Part shown: one piece after another, positions 43,527 to 50,546 of the stretch | Position numbering within the stretch: position 1 is the stretch's first letter | Layout of the letters: every line of letters starts with the position of its first letter | Origin: Halovenus marina | GTDB taxonomy: Archaea > Halobacteriota > Halobacteria > Halobacteriales > Haloarculaceae | NCBI RefSeq assembly: GCF_051414115.1 | Contig: NZ_JBLKNZ010000001.1 | Coordinates: 1,798,001 to 1,862,000, forward strand | DNA length: 64,000 bases | Direction of reading: 5' to 3' | The notes under the pieces: model-generated | What the model saw: only the letters and a program-made list of their open reading frames with translations | Told to the model about the DNA's origin: nothing | The model's database searches: none | Position numbers and translations under genes: made by a program

Positions 43527-44266
43527 CGGTCTGCCACCTCCTCGAGAGCGCTCTCGGTGAAGACGGTCAGTCGACCCGGCTGTGTCCCGGGCGCGAGTTT
43601 CTCCGCGCCGAGATTTGCCGCAGTCGTCACGTCCGCACCAGCGAGGTTGCGTGCACCGCGAGAGGGCTCCTCACTCGTCACGAACAGGACCGAACTCGGC
43701 CGACGGTACTTCCGCCCACGCGTCGACCCCTGTCCGGCCTTGATCGTCGTCTCGTCGGCGCGCTCGATGTCGGTTGCGAGGCCGAGCGCTTCGAGAATGC
43801 CGAGGACGTCCTGTGTCTTGTTGACGTCCTCGAACTCGTCGTCGATCACAATTGGGAGTTCGAGGTCGTCGTCGAACTCGTGCCCGCGCTCGCGGACGAG
43901 TTCGGGGTCGGTCGTCGCTGCGAGTGCCGAGCGAACCGCGAGTTTTCGCTCCTTGTCGTTGACATCGAGCGACCGGTCCTTCTCGGCCTTGGGCGGGTGT
44001 GCCCGACGGCCGCCGACCGTCTGGGGGACGCGCCGTCCGCGGCCTCCCTCTCGGGGGACGTGTGCCATGCCGCGTCCGCTTCCGTGGGACTCGGCTGGCG
44101 TTCGCATTCCGGCGTACTCGTCGGACCCGTGGTCCTGTTTCCGGTTTGCCTGTGCTGCAAGAACCGCCCGGTGGATCAGGTCCGGCCGATAGGTCGTCTC
44201 GAAGACCTCCGGCAGGTCCACGTCGGACGTTTGCTCGCCGTCTGTGTCGTATACTGGTACCTGCAT
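43523..44266 (-). CDS. rpl4: Ribosomal protein L4 (uL4, archaeal L4/L1e type)
   Basis: A 247-residue protein with FETTYRPDLIHRAVLAAQANRKQDHG, the tunnel-lining loop GRGMAHVPREGGRGRRVPQTVGGRRAHPP, SALAATTDPELVRERGH and RGKYRRPSSVLFVTSEEPSRGARNLAGADV. It lies 3 bp after the L3 stop. Confidence 0.97.
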   Translation of the reverse strand: MQVPVYDTDGEQTSDVDLPEVFETTYRPDLIHRAVLAAQANRKQDHGSDEYAGMRTPAESHGSGRGMAHVPREGGRGRRVPQTVGGRRAHPPKAEKDRSLDVNDKERKLAVRSALAATTDPELVRERGHEFDDDLELPIVIDDEFEDVNKTQDVLGILEALGLATDIERADETTIKAGQGSTRGRKYRRPSSVLFVTSEEPSRGARNLAGADVTTAANLGAEKLAPGTQPGRLTVFTESALEEVADR

Positions 44267-44269
44267 GGC

Positions 44270-45277
44270 TTATCCCTGGTTTGACTCCGTGGATACGTAC
44301 CGCACCTCTGGGTCGAGGCGCGGGGAATCCTGTGGACGCACTGCGGGACGCAGGCGAACCAGACGCTTCTCCGGTCCCGGAACCGAACCCTTGACCAGCA
44401 CGTACTGGCCGTCGACCTCACCGTAGTTGACGAAGCCACCGTCTTTGGTGACGTCGTCGCCAAGATCGACGAGGCGCTTGTTCAGTTCGGTTCGCTGGTG
44501 GTAGCCCGTCTGTCCCTGTTGCGGGACTGTCGAGCGCACGCGAGAGGGGTTCCACGGACCGAGGTTGCCGATCCGGCGTCGCCATCCCTGGCGAGCGTGT
44601 TTGCCCTTGCGCTTCTGGACGCCCCAGCGTTTCACCGGGCCCTGCGTTCCTTTCCCTTTCGTGACGCCCGCAACGTCGGCGTACTCGCCAGCACGGAACA
44701 CGTCCGTGGCGTTGTACTCGCCATCTGCGACGAGTTCGAGTCCGTAGTCCACACGCTCCTCGAGCGTGCCGCCGCCGATGCGGTTTTCCATCACGTCGGG
44801 TCGTTTCTTCGGGACACCGTCGAGTTCGCCCGGGACGGTATGCGTGATCGCACGCACGTCCGAGAGCGTCCCCGCGTCGAGTGCCTCGCGAATCTGTTCC
44901 TCTGCAGCGTCCGCGTCGGGTTCGTCGGGCAGATCGAGCGTTCGATCCAGCGACGGGTGGAACCCGTCGGCCCAGACGTCCGTCAGCGGTCGCTTGCCGT
45001 ACGGCGTCTCCTCGTAGGCTCGCAGGGCGACGACCTGCATGGGTGGGGTTTCGATGACGGTGACCGGCACCGTCTCCTCCATCCCCTCGCGGGCTGAGTC
45101 CGGTTCGTCGTTGATCATAACGACGTGACTCATACCGGCCTTGTAGCCAGCAAAGCCCTGTAGCGTCGGCTGTCCCTCGTCGTCGGGCCAGCTGTTGAAA
45201 CGCGGCGTTTCGCTCGCCGCACGCTCACGCGGGCCAAAGCCCAGCGAGCCTTTTCGTGGTCGTTCAGGTTGTGGCAT
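44270..45277 (-). CDS. rpl3: Ribosomal protein L3 (uL3)
   Basis: A 335-residue protein with PQPERPRKGSLGFGPRERA, GYKAGMSHVVMINDEPDSAREG, DVAGVTKGKGTQGPVKRWGVQKRKGKHARQGWRRRIGNLGPWNPSRV (tunnel and peptidyl-transferase loop) and GSVPGPEKRLVRLRPAVRP. It lies 4 bp after the SPOUT methyltransferase gene. Confidence 0.97.
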   Translation of the reverse strand: MPQPERPRKGSLGFGPRERAASETPRFNSWPDDEGQPTLQGFAGYKAGMSHVVMINDEPDSAREGMEETVPVTVIETPPMQVVALRAYEETPYGKRPLTDVWADGFHPSLDRTLDLPDEPDADAAEEQIREALDAGTLSDVRAITHTVPGELDGVPKKRPDVMENRIGGGTLEERVDYGLELVADGEYNATDVFRAGEYADVAGVTKGKGTQGPVKRWGVQKRKGKHARQGWRRRIGNLGPWNPSRVRSTVPQQGQTGYHQRTELNKRLVDLGDDVTKDGGFVNYGEVDGQYVLVKGSVPGPEKRLVRLRPAVRPQDSPRLDPEVRYVSTESNQG

Positions 45278-45281
45278 TGTG

Positions 45282-46124
45282 TTACTCCTCGATGTTGAGG
45301 GGGGCGAGCGTGGCGAACACCGCTTCCTCGGTGCGAATTACCTCGCTGCCCTGGTTCGGAACCGTATTCAGCCAGAGGTCGAACCCTCCAGTCTCTCTGG
45401 GCTCTTCGCGGACGGCTGCTGGCTCGATGCCGAGGATGGCTGGTAAGCCACGCTCGGGTGCGCCGAATGCAACCGTATAGTCGGAGGACTCGCCGTGGAT
45501 ATCCCCGGCTAGGTTGCCGAGCAGGTCCACGTCCAGGACCTCGCCATGCCGCGACGCGGCGATGGTAAGGCCTGCATCGTCCTCGGATAGTGCCGTATCG
45601 AGGTTCGCGCGGTCGACGGCGTAGCCCGGTGGGGCCACGTCGACGAGTTTCGCCCGAACCGGCTCTCGCGAAGAGACCCTGACGGTGACGCGCTCCCGTT
45701 CGGTTACCTCCATTCCGGATGGCACCGGCAACGAGATCGGGTGTTGCAGTCCGCAATTGACCCGGACGCGCCCATCAGCTCCGACTCTGGTCACGATTCC
45801 CTGTCTTAACGACCCCGAATTCTGTGATCCGGAGCCGGTCTGTGAACGCACGCGGAGCGGCGGCAAGACGCCCGCGTACTCCAGTTCGTCCCGCCTGTCC
45901 CAGGCCTCCTTTCGGAGTTCCGGGGGCGTGGCGGCGTACCGGAGTACGGTTTCGACGAACCCATCGCCAAACTTCCCGGCCCCGTCGGGGTCGGGAACGA
46001 CCGTCAATCGGTCGACCCGGAAGATCGTGGCCGCGCGGGCCACGTATCCGATTTTGCGAGTTGCCTCGCGTTTGTCCTCGGCTTCCCGGGTGAGCGACGA
46101 TGGCACGAGCACGCTGACTGTCAT
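45282..46124 (-). CDS. Putative SPOUT-class RNA methyltransferase (COG2106-type)
   Basis: A 280-residue protein conserved at the head of the archaeal L3 operon. The SPOUT knot is suggested by VSVLVPSSLTREAEDKREATRKIGYVARAA at the N-terminus and YTVAFGAPERGLPAIL and FDLWLNTVPNQGSEVIRTEEAVFATLAPLN at the C-terminus. An inserted OB-like domain (VTRVGADGRVRVNCGLQHPIS, then VTVRVSSREPVRAKLVDVAPPG) sits between. It resembles the MTH1/C9orf114 group, which methylates uridine in rRNA. The target in archaea is not known from sequence. It is the first gene after the operon promoter. Confidence 0.85.
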   Translation of the reverse strand: MTVSVLVPSSLTREAEDKREATRKIGYVARAATIFRVDRLTVVPDPDGAGKFGDGFVETVLRYAATPPELRKEAWDRRDELEYAGVLPPLRVRSQTGSGSQNSGSLRQGIVTRVGADGRVRVNCGLQHPISLPVPSGMEVTERERVTVRVSSREPVRAKLVDVAPPGYAVDRANLDTALSEDDAGLTIAASRHGEVLDVDLLGNLAGDIHGESSDYTVAFGAPERGLPAILGIEPAAVREEPRETGGFDLWLNTVPNQGSEVIRTEEAVFATLAPLNIEE

Positions 46125-46181
46125 GCCGTAACGCTTCCACGTCGCGCCACTAGACTGTGCCGATTACTCTCTCATCCGGAC

Positions 46182-46190
46182 TTAAAAAGA
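46182..46190 (-). promoter_or_regulatory. TATA-like element of the ribosomal protein block
   Basis: The minus strand reads TCTTTTTAAG, about 60 bp before the ATG at 46124. This is the strongest promoter candidate for the 24-gene block. Transcription would start about 46160, leaving a short leader. Confidence 0.55.
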
Positions 46191-46326
46191 CCCCGTTTCC
46201 CGATTGGGTTGTGTCGCGTTATCACGGTTCTCAGCGTGTGAGAAGGGCACACAGGGAGTGAATAACAGGATATCGAGATCACCCGTCCGGATAGCATTTT
46301 TTGTGGTCGAACGGCATGGGATTGTC

Positions 46327-46548
46327 ATGAGCAACTACATCGAGGTTAGCGACGAGGTATACGAGCGATTGAAACGCAAAAAGGGAGATAGGAGTTTCAG
46401 TGAGGTAATTGCAGCGCACCTAGACGACGGAAAACGTCACTCAGACGTTGCTGGAGCGCAGATTCTGGCAACCAAAGCCTACAGAGAGGCATCTGAAGAG
46501 ATAACTCAGTTGAGCGAGGGAGAATTCGACTGTATACGCGAGGAGTAA
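46327..46548 (+). CDS. VapB-like antitoxin without an adjacent toxin
   Basis: A 73-residue protein beginning MSNYIEVSDEVYERLKRKKG, followed by RSFSEVIAAHLDD. This is the pattern of VapB antitoxins of the PF02697 kind, with a short N-terminal DNA-binding strand and helix. The start at 46327 gives that N-terminus; the longer frame has no family match. No PIN-domain gene follows, because a tRNA gene lies 86 bp downstream. It may be an orphan regulator or a solitary remnant. Confidence 0.7.
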   Translation: MSNYIEVSDEVYERLKRKKGDRSFSEVIAAHLDDGKRHSDVAGAQILATKAYREASEEITQLSEGEFDCIREE

Positions 46549-46634
46549 CGCGATTCGTATTGATAACGGATCTCACGTTTGGACACATCCGGAACCCTTT
46601 TATTGTCCTCCGGTGGTAGGATATATTGCACCCG

Positions 46635-46705
46635 GCGCTGGTGGTGTAGTGGTATCACAGGACCCTGCCACGGTCCTAACCCGAGTTCAAATCTCGGCCA
46701 GCGCA
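46635..46705 (+). tRNA. trnG: tRNA-Gly (GCC anticodon)
   Basis: A 71-base cloverleaf. The acceptor stem GCGCTGG pairs with CCAGCGC. The D-arm has AGTGGTA in its loop, the anticodon loop is CTGCCAC with anticodon GCC, and the T-arm CCGAGTTCAAATCTCGG is intact. The discriminator base is A, and the 3' CCA is not encoded. No intron was seen. A TATA-like TTTTATTG lies about 35 bp upstream. Confidence 0.96.
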
Positions 46706-46755
46706 CTTTCTTTCGACGCAATCCAGCGAGCACCGCGAAGCGTGTGCAACCGCTG

Positions 46756-47145
46756 TCAGTCTGCGTATCCTTCGATCTGCTCCTGTTCGAGCATTCGCTC
46801 GGCTTCATCGAGCGACCCGGCCTGCTCGCCGCGGTATCCAACGTCCCGAGAGCGGCGCTCGAACGCGTTGACGACCACCTCGCTCGTCTCCTCGTCGACT
46901 ACTCTCACGACGCGGTCGACGCCCATCTCCTTGAGGTGTTGCTGTGCGCGTTTGATCGGCTTTGCCGCCTCGGGTGATGGAGGCCTGAATCCAGAGAGAT
47001 CCGTGATGATGTCGAACCCATCCCGGAGCTGTTCGGCTTCCTCGACGGCGACATCCGCCGCCTCGTCGATGCTCGCAGCGTTCATCCGTCCGGTCAGGTC
47101 GATACGCAGCCGATTGTCTCGCCGGTTGGCTACAATATCGTACAT
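46756..47145 (-). CDS. Small STAS/SpoIIAA-like protein
   Basis: A 129-residue soluble protein that starts MYDIVANRRDNRLRIDLTGR, then alternates beta strands and helices (EEAEQLRDGFDIITDLSGFR, IKRAQQHLKEMGVDRVVRVVD). This resembles the STAS or SpoIIAA-like fold, which binds nucleotides or partner proteins in regulation. The start at 47145 is the first ATG consistent with that fold. The longer frame crosses the promoter region. It diverges from vapBC. An 8+8 palindrome lies 38 bp upstream (47183-47200). Confidence 0.65.
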   Translation of the reverse strand: MYDIVANRRDNRLRIDLTGRMNAASIDEAADVAVEEAEQLRDGFDIITDLSGFRPPSPEAAKPIKRAQQHLKEMGVDRVVRVVDEETSEVVVNAFERRSRDVGYRGEQAGSLDEAERMLEQEQIEGYAD

Positions 47146-47182
47146 ACAAATGCTAGTTCGAAAGGCTCTCGGGTTACTATGG

Positions 47183-47200
47183 TACCTTACCAGTAAGGTA
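47183..47200. promoter_or_regulatory. Perfect palindrome upstream of the STAS-like gene
   Basis: TACCTTAC-CA-GTAAGGTA has two 8-bp arms and a 2-bp spacer. The adjacent minus-strand AT run TTATA, at about 47199-47203, would be a TATA element roughly 55 bp from the ATG. A dimeric regulator bound here would cover the promoter of the STAS-like gene. Confidence 0.5.
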
Positions 47201-47266
47201 TAATCGCTCAGAGCCAGAGATAGTATAACTAAACCAATAGAACATAAATCGAAGTCGTTTTGCATA

Positions 47267-47280
47267 CGTATACGTATACG
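47267..47280. promoter_or_regulatory. Palindromic operator candidate before vapBC
   Basis: CGTATACGTATACG is a perfect 14-bp palindrome ending 5 bases before the vapB ATG. A TATA-like CATAAAT lies near 47243-47249, so the palindrome would overlap the transcription start. This is where a VapB-VapC repressor complex commonly binds. Confidence 0.55.
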
Positions 47281-47285
47281 CATAT

Positions 47286-47513
47286 ATGGGCGACACCACG
47301 ATCCGCGTCTCCGAGGAAGCCAAAGACCGCCTCGATCTGTACAAACGCGAGGGGGAGAGCTACGAGGACGTGATTTTGCGACTCACCGAGCGCGACCAGT
47401 GGGCAGGGTTCGGCGCGCTCTCGGACACTGACCGAGAGACACGACGTGGGATGGATCGGATGCGAGAGGCCCTGCAAGCCGGGATGGCCGACGATATCGA
47501 GGAGGACGAATAG
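47286..47513 (+). CDS. vapB: VapB antitoxin
   Basis: A 75-residue protein. The N-terminal TTIRVSEEAKDRLDLYKREG and YEDVILRLTER form the DNA-binding part. The acidic C-terminus ending DDIEEDE would wrap the toxin. It is followed without a gap by vapC (TAG then ATG). It should neutralise VapC and repress its own promoter together with it. Confidence 0.88.
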   Translation: MGDTTIRVSEEAKDRLDLYKREGESYEDVILRLTERDQWAGFGALSDTDRETRRGMDRMREALQAGMADDIEEDE

Positions 47514-47918
47514 ATGCTCGTGTTCGATAACAACCTTCTCAGCGATTATCTCGACGGGGTGGACACAGCGCGTCACTTTCTCCAGCAGCACGAGCAACGC
47601 GTGTGGGCCATCCCATCGATTGTCCTGTACGAGGCGTATATGGGAAGCATCCACGGCTATATCGACGGCACGCCATCGACGCTCCGGCAGGCCGTGACAG
47701 CATCCATGGAGGTGCTTCCCGTGACTGAGCGAACCGCAGACGAGGCTGCATCGCTTCAGGAAGAACTTCTCAGCGCGGGAGTTGCGGCTGACCATCCAGA
47801 TGCACTCATCGCGGCGTCAGCGCGGGAACACGGCGGCACATTCGCAACCGCGGAGAAGCACTTCTGGGATGATCGCGTGCAGTCTGTCGTGCCTGTGGCA
47901 GAATACGATCCGTACTGA
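47514..47918 (+). CDS. vapC: VapC toxin, PIN-domain ribonuclease
   Basis: A 134-residue PIN-domain protein. The acidic metal-binding residues are visible in LVFDNNLLSDYLDG, in IPSIVLYEAYMGS and in AADHPDALIAASAREHGGTFATAE, followed by a late Asp in FWDDRV. VapC toxins cleave tRNA or rRNA; the target here is unknown. The pair forms a type II toxin-antitoxin module. Confidence 0.9.
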   Translation: MLVFDNNLLSDYLDGVDTARHFLQQHEQRVWAIPSIVLYEAYMGSIHGYIDGTPSTLRQAVTASMEVLPVTERTADEAASLQEELLSAGVAADHPDALIAASAREHGGTFATAEKHFWDDRVQSVVPVAEYDPY

Positions 47919-47947
47919 ATGTCAAATGCCAACTCGGGAACGACGAG

Positions 47948-48814
47948 TCACTCCTGCGGGTCGATATCGTTCAACTGAGCGAGTTCGTCCTCGTCCAGAG
48001 AGAGTTGCGAGGCGGCGACGTTCGATTCGAGGTGGTCGACGCTCGAGGTGCCCGGGATTGGGAGCATCACGTCGGAGTGGTGGAGCAACCACGCGAGCGC
48101 TACCTGCCGCGGTGTAGCGTCGTTGTCGGCTGCAATCTGTTCGAGAGTGCCAGCGACGCCCTCGTCCTCGACGGTGTACAGCGGCCCCCACGGGATGAAG
48201 CCGACATCGTATTCCTCGCACGCGCGAAGCACGCCCTCGTCGCCGCGGTAGCCGACGTTGTACTGGTTCTGCACCGTCGCGATATCGACGATGTCCATCG
48301 CCGTCTCCAGTTGCTCGACAGAGACGTTCGAGAGACCGACGTGTCTGATCTGCCCGGCGTCTTTCATCTCAGCGAAGGCGTGTACGGACTCCTCGAAGTC
48401 CGTGTCGGGATCGGGCCGGTGGAACTGATACAGGTCGATCGTGTCAGTCCGAAGTCGGTCGAGACTACAGAGCACCTGATTGTGCAGGAAGTCCGGGTCG
48501 CCGTGGGGGAGCCAGTTACTGTCGCGATGGCGAACCAGTCCGGCCTTCGAGGCGACTATCGCGTCGTCGCTGTCGGTGAGTTCCTGCCCGATCAGGCGCT
48601 CGCTGACGCCCGGGCCGTACGAATCTGCGGTGTCGATGAAGTCGACGCCGAGTTCGACGGCACGGCGGACGACAGACCGGGCTTCGTCTTCGTCGGCGGG
48701 TGGGCCGATGATGTCCTCGCCGGTGAGTCGCATCGCGCCGAATCCGAGTCGGTGCACAGTCAGGTCGCCGCCGATATCGAACGTCTCACTCTCGTTTACA
48801 ATCTCGTCAGACAT
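47948..48814 (-). CDS. Aldo/keto reductase
   Basis: A 288-residue NAD(P)H-dependent oxidoreductase. GFGAMRLTGEDIIG starts it, and the catalytic tetrad parts are DTADSYG, VASKAG and QFHRPDP (Asp, Tyr, Lys, His). LPIPGTSSVDHLESN is the cofactor-binding end. The start is set at 48814 because upstream codons do not align with the family. The substrate cannot be assigned. It overlaps no neighbour and diverges from leuA. Confidence 0.9.
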   Translation of the reverse strand: MSDEIVNESETFDIGGDLTVHRLGFGAMRLTGEDIIGPPADEDEARSVVRRAVELGVDFIDTADSYGPGVSERLIGQELTDSDDAIVASKAGLVRHRDSNWLPHGDPDFLHNQVLCSLDRLRTDTIDLYQFHRPDPDTDFEESVHAFAEMKDAGQIRHVGLSNVSVEQLETAMDIVDIATVQNQYNVGYRGDEGVLRACEEYDVGFIPWGPLYTVEDEGVAGTLEQIAADNDATPRQVALAWLLHHSDVMLPIPGTSSVDHLESNVAASQLSLDEDELAQLNDIDPQE

Positions 48815-48930
48815 ACGTGTCAACGTCGGGGGCGAGCCACTAATCGGTGCTGGTCGCGGGCGAAAAGGGAGTGATGCAGTCCGACAGTTCGTGTGCGATG
48901 CGTTCACAGACCGATCAGTAGCAAGACAGA

Positions 48931-48937
48931 TTTATAT
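48931..48937 (+). promoter_or_regulatory. TATA-like element before leuA
   Basis: TTTATAT. Transcription would start near 48959, downstream of the first in-frame ATG of leuA (48936) but exactly at the ATG of a small out-of-frame ORF. Confidence 0.5.
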
Positions 48938-50198
48938 GGCGTCGGCGTCCTGTTACACATGCTTATGTACGACAACGAGGATTCGTCGGGAACCCCGGCG
49001 GATCGAGTTCTTCCAGGGCACACTGGAGAACACGTCCGAAATTGAGGACGCACGACTTTTCGACACGACGCTGCGCGACGGCGAGCAAACGCCACGAACG
49101 TCATTCTCGTACGAAGACAAACGCGAGATAGCGGCGCTTCTAGACGACATGGGAACACACGTCATCGAGGCGGGATTCCCGGTCAACAGCGACGCGGAGT
49201 TCGAGGCAGTTCGCGACATCGCCGCAGCGAGTTCGACAGACGTGTGCGGACTCGCGCGCGTCGTCGAGGAAGATATCGAAGCCGCGCTCGACAGCGGCGT
49301 CGACATGGTGCACACCTTCGTCTCCACCAGCGACGTCCAGCTACAGGATTCGATGCACGCCACCCGCGAGGAAGCCCAGGAGCGTGCCGTCGAAGCGGTC
49401 GAGCGCGTGAAAGAGGCCGGTGTGGAGTGTATGTTCTCACCGATGGACGCAACACGCACCAACGAGGGGTTCCTCCACGAAATCGTCGCGGCGACCGTCG
49501 ACGCCGGTGCCGACTGGGTCAACATCCCCGACACGACCGGCGTCGCCACGCCGACGCGAATGACTCACCTGGTCGAGTCAGTCGTCGAGACGGTCGAGGA
49601 GACGGACCCCGACGCGCGCGTCGACGTGCACACGCACGACGATTTCGGGCTGGCGACGGCGAACGCACTCGCTGGCTACGAGGCCGGTGCAAGCCAGTCA
49701 CAGGTGTCGGTCAACGGCATCGGCGAGCGAGCGGGCAACGCGGCCTACGAGGAGGTCGTGATGGCGCTCGAATCGCTGTACAACATCGACACCGGTATCG
49801 ACACCACACAGATCACGGCGCTCTCCCGAAAGATCGAGCAGAAATCCGACGTTCCCGTCCCGGGCAACAAGCCCGTGGTGGGCAAGAACGCATTCGCCCA
49901 CGAGAGTGGGATTCACGCGGCCGGTGTGATCGAGAATTCCGATACGTTCGAACCGGGCGTGATGACGCCGGAGATGGTCGGTGCCGAGCGCGAACTCGTG
50001 CTGGGCAAACACACCGGCACCCATTCCGTCCGGGAGCGACTGCAGGAGGCCGGGTTCGACCCGACCGACGAAGAGGTTCGCGAGGTGACCCGACGGGTCA
50101 AGGACTTCGCCGCCGAGGCCCAGCGCGTAACGATGTCCGAACTGCGGAAGTTCGCGCGCGAAGTCGGCGTCAAACAGCGCGAGGAGGTTCAGGCGTAG
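48936..50198 (+). CDS. leuA: 2-isopropylmalate synthase
   Basis: This enzyme condenses acetyl-CoA with 2-oxoisovalerate in the first step specific to leucine. The 420-residue frame includes FDTTLRDGEQTPRTSFSYED, VDVHTHDDFGLATANALAGYE, SVNGIGERAGNAAYEEV and GKHTGTHSVRERLQEAGF. It stops after the short C-terminal helical region, without a large regulatory domain. The stretch RRIEFFQGTL before the catalytic domain fits haloarchaeal LeuA. The only in-frame ATG upstream of it is 48936, which lies on the TATA element, so the true start is uncertain and may be non-ATG. It is the first of the leu-ilv genes. Confidence 0.88.
   Translation: MASASCYTCLCTTTRIRREPRRIEFFQGTLENTSEIEDARLFDTTLRDGEQTPRTSFSYEDKREIAALLDDMGTHVIEAGFPVNSDAEFEAVRDIAAASSTDVCGLARVVEEDIEAALDSGVDMVHTFVSTSDVQLQDSMHATREEAQERAVEAVERVKEAGVECMFSPMDATRTNEGFLHEIVAATVDAGADWVNIPDTTGVATPTRMTHLVESVVETVEETDPDARVDVHTHDDFGLATANALAGYEAGASQSQVSVNGIGERAGNAAYEEVVMALESLYNIDTGIDTTQITALSRKIEQKSDVPVPGNKPVVGKNAFAHESGIHAAGVIENSDTFEPGVMTPEMVGAERELVLGKHTGTHSVRERLQEAGFDPTDEEVREVTRRVKDFAAEAQRVTMSELRKFAREVGVKQREEVQA
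48959..49045 (+). CDS. Possible 28-codon leader ORF overlapping the 5' end of leuA
   Basis: ATG 48959, 22 bp after the TATA run, opens a frame of 28 codons that ends at TGA 49043-49045, out of frame with leuA. Its position matches a leaderless start. The peptide is not rich in Leu, and codon use gives little support. It may simply be chance in a GC-rich sequence. It is listed because it complicates the leuA start. Confidence 0.25.
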   Translation: MLMYDNEDSSGTPADRVLPGHTGEHVRN

Positions 50199-50323
50199 GC
50201 CGATGGCAGGACGGTCAGACCAGACGACCAGTCGTCAGCCAGTGTCACACGACGGAGATCAGTCCGGCGTGGAGGGCAATTTCGCCCCCGTGAGCGGGCG
50301 ATCGCCGGGCGTGTCACGGAACG

Positions 50324-50546
50324 TTTATTACGGACCGGCGTCTGACCGTCAACGTGATGCGAACGAGCGCTGGCAGTCACGGCCGCACCCGCACTGTCAG
50401 CCCCGCGACTCTCCTTGTAGGGGCTGTATAGCCCCACATTTCACCAGTCGTTTCTCGACACGTATCGTCCGACGACAGCAAGAGCATATACAAATGTACC
50501 GACCAGATCCACCGACAACAGGACCGAACTTACGGGAGAGACAGTC
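50324..50546 (+). promoter_or_regulatory. ilvB leader: promoter, upstream ORF and two competing hairpins
   Basis: TTTATTA (50324-50330) is a TATA-like box. ATG 50357 is 30 bp from its centre and opens a 24-codon ORF ending ATLLVGAV-stop (TAG 50429-50431). CAGCCCC (50398-50404) can pair with GGGGCTG (50420-50426). GGGGCT (50420-50425) can instead pair with AGCCCC (50430-50435) across a 4-base loop. The two stems share one strand, so only one can form. A ribosome waiting at the Leu/Val codons 50411-50419 would block the first stem. No poly-T run follows the second stem. The order and geometry resemble an attenuator; function is inferred. Confidence 0.5.
50357..50431 (+). CDS. 24-residue upstream ORF (possible ilv leader peptide)
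   Basis: Starts at ATG with a TATA box at the leaderless spacing and ends at TAG. The last eight residues, ATLLVGAV, contain two Leu and two Val, the products of the operon that follows. The earlier part is Arg, Ser and Thr rich. It precedes the ilvB ATG by 115 bp. No other function is visible. Confidence 0.45.
   Translation: MRTSAGSHGRTRTVSPATLLVGAV

Noticed and set aside
48480..48935. Extension of leuA upstream of 48936
   Set aside because: It runs antisense through the aldo/keto reductase, which has its catalytic motifs. The conserved LeuA sequence begins only near RRIEFFQGTL.
50398..50435. A conventional intrinsic terminator in the ilv leader
   Set aside because: The stems are convincing, but there is no run of T after either, so simple archaeal termination at this point cannot be claimed. 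It is kept only as an attenuator-like candidate.
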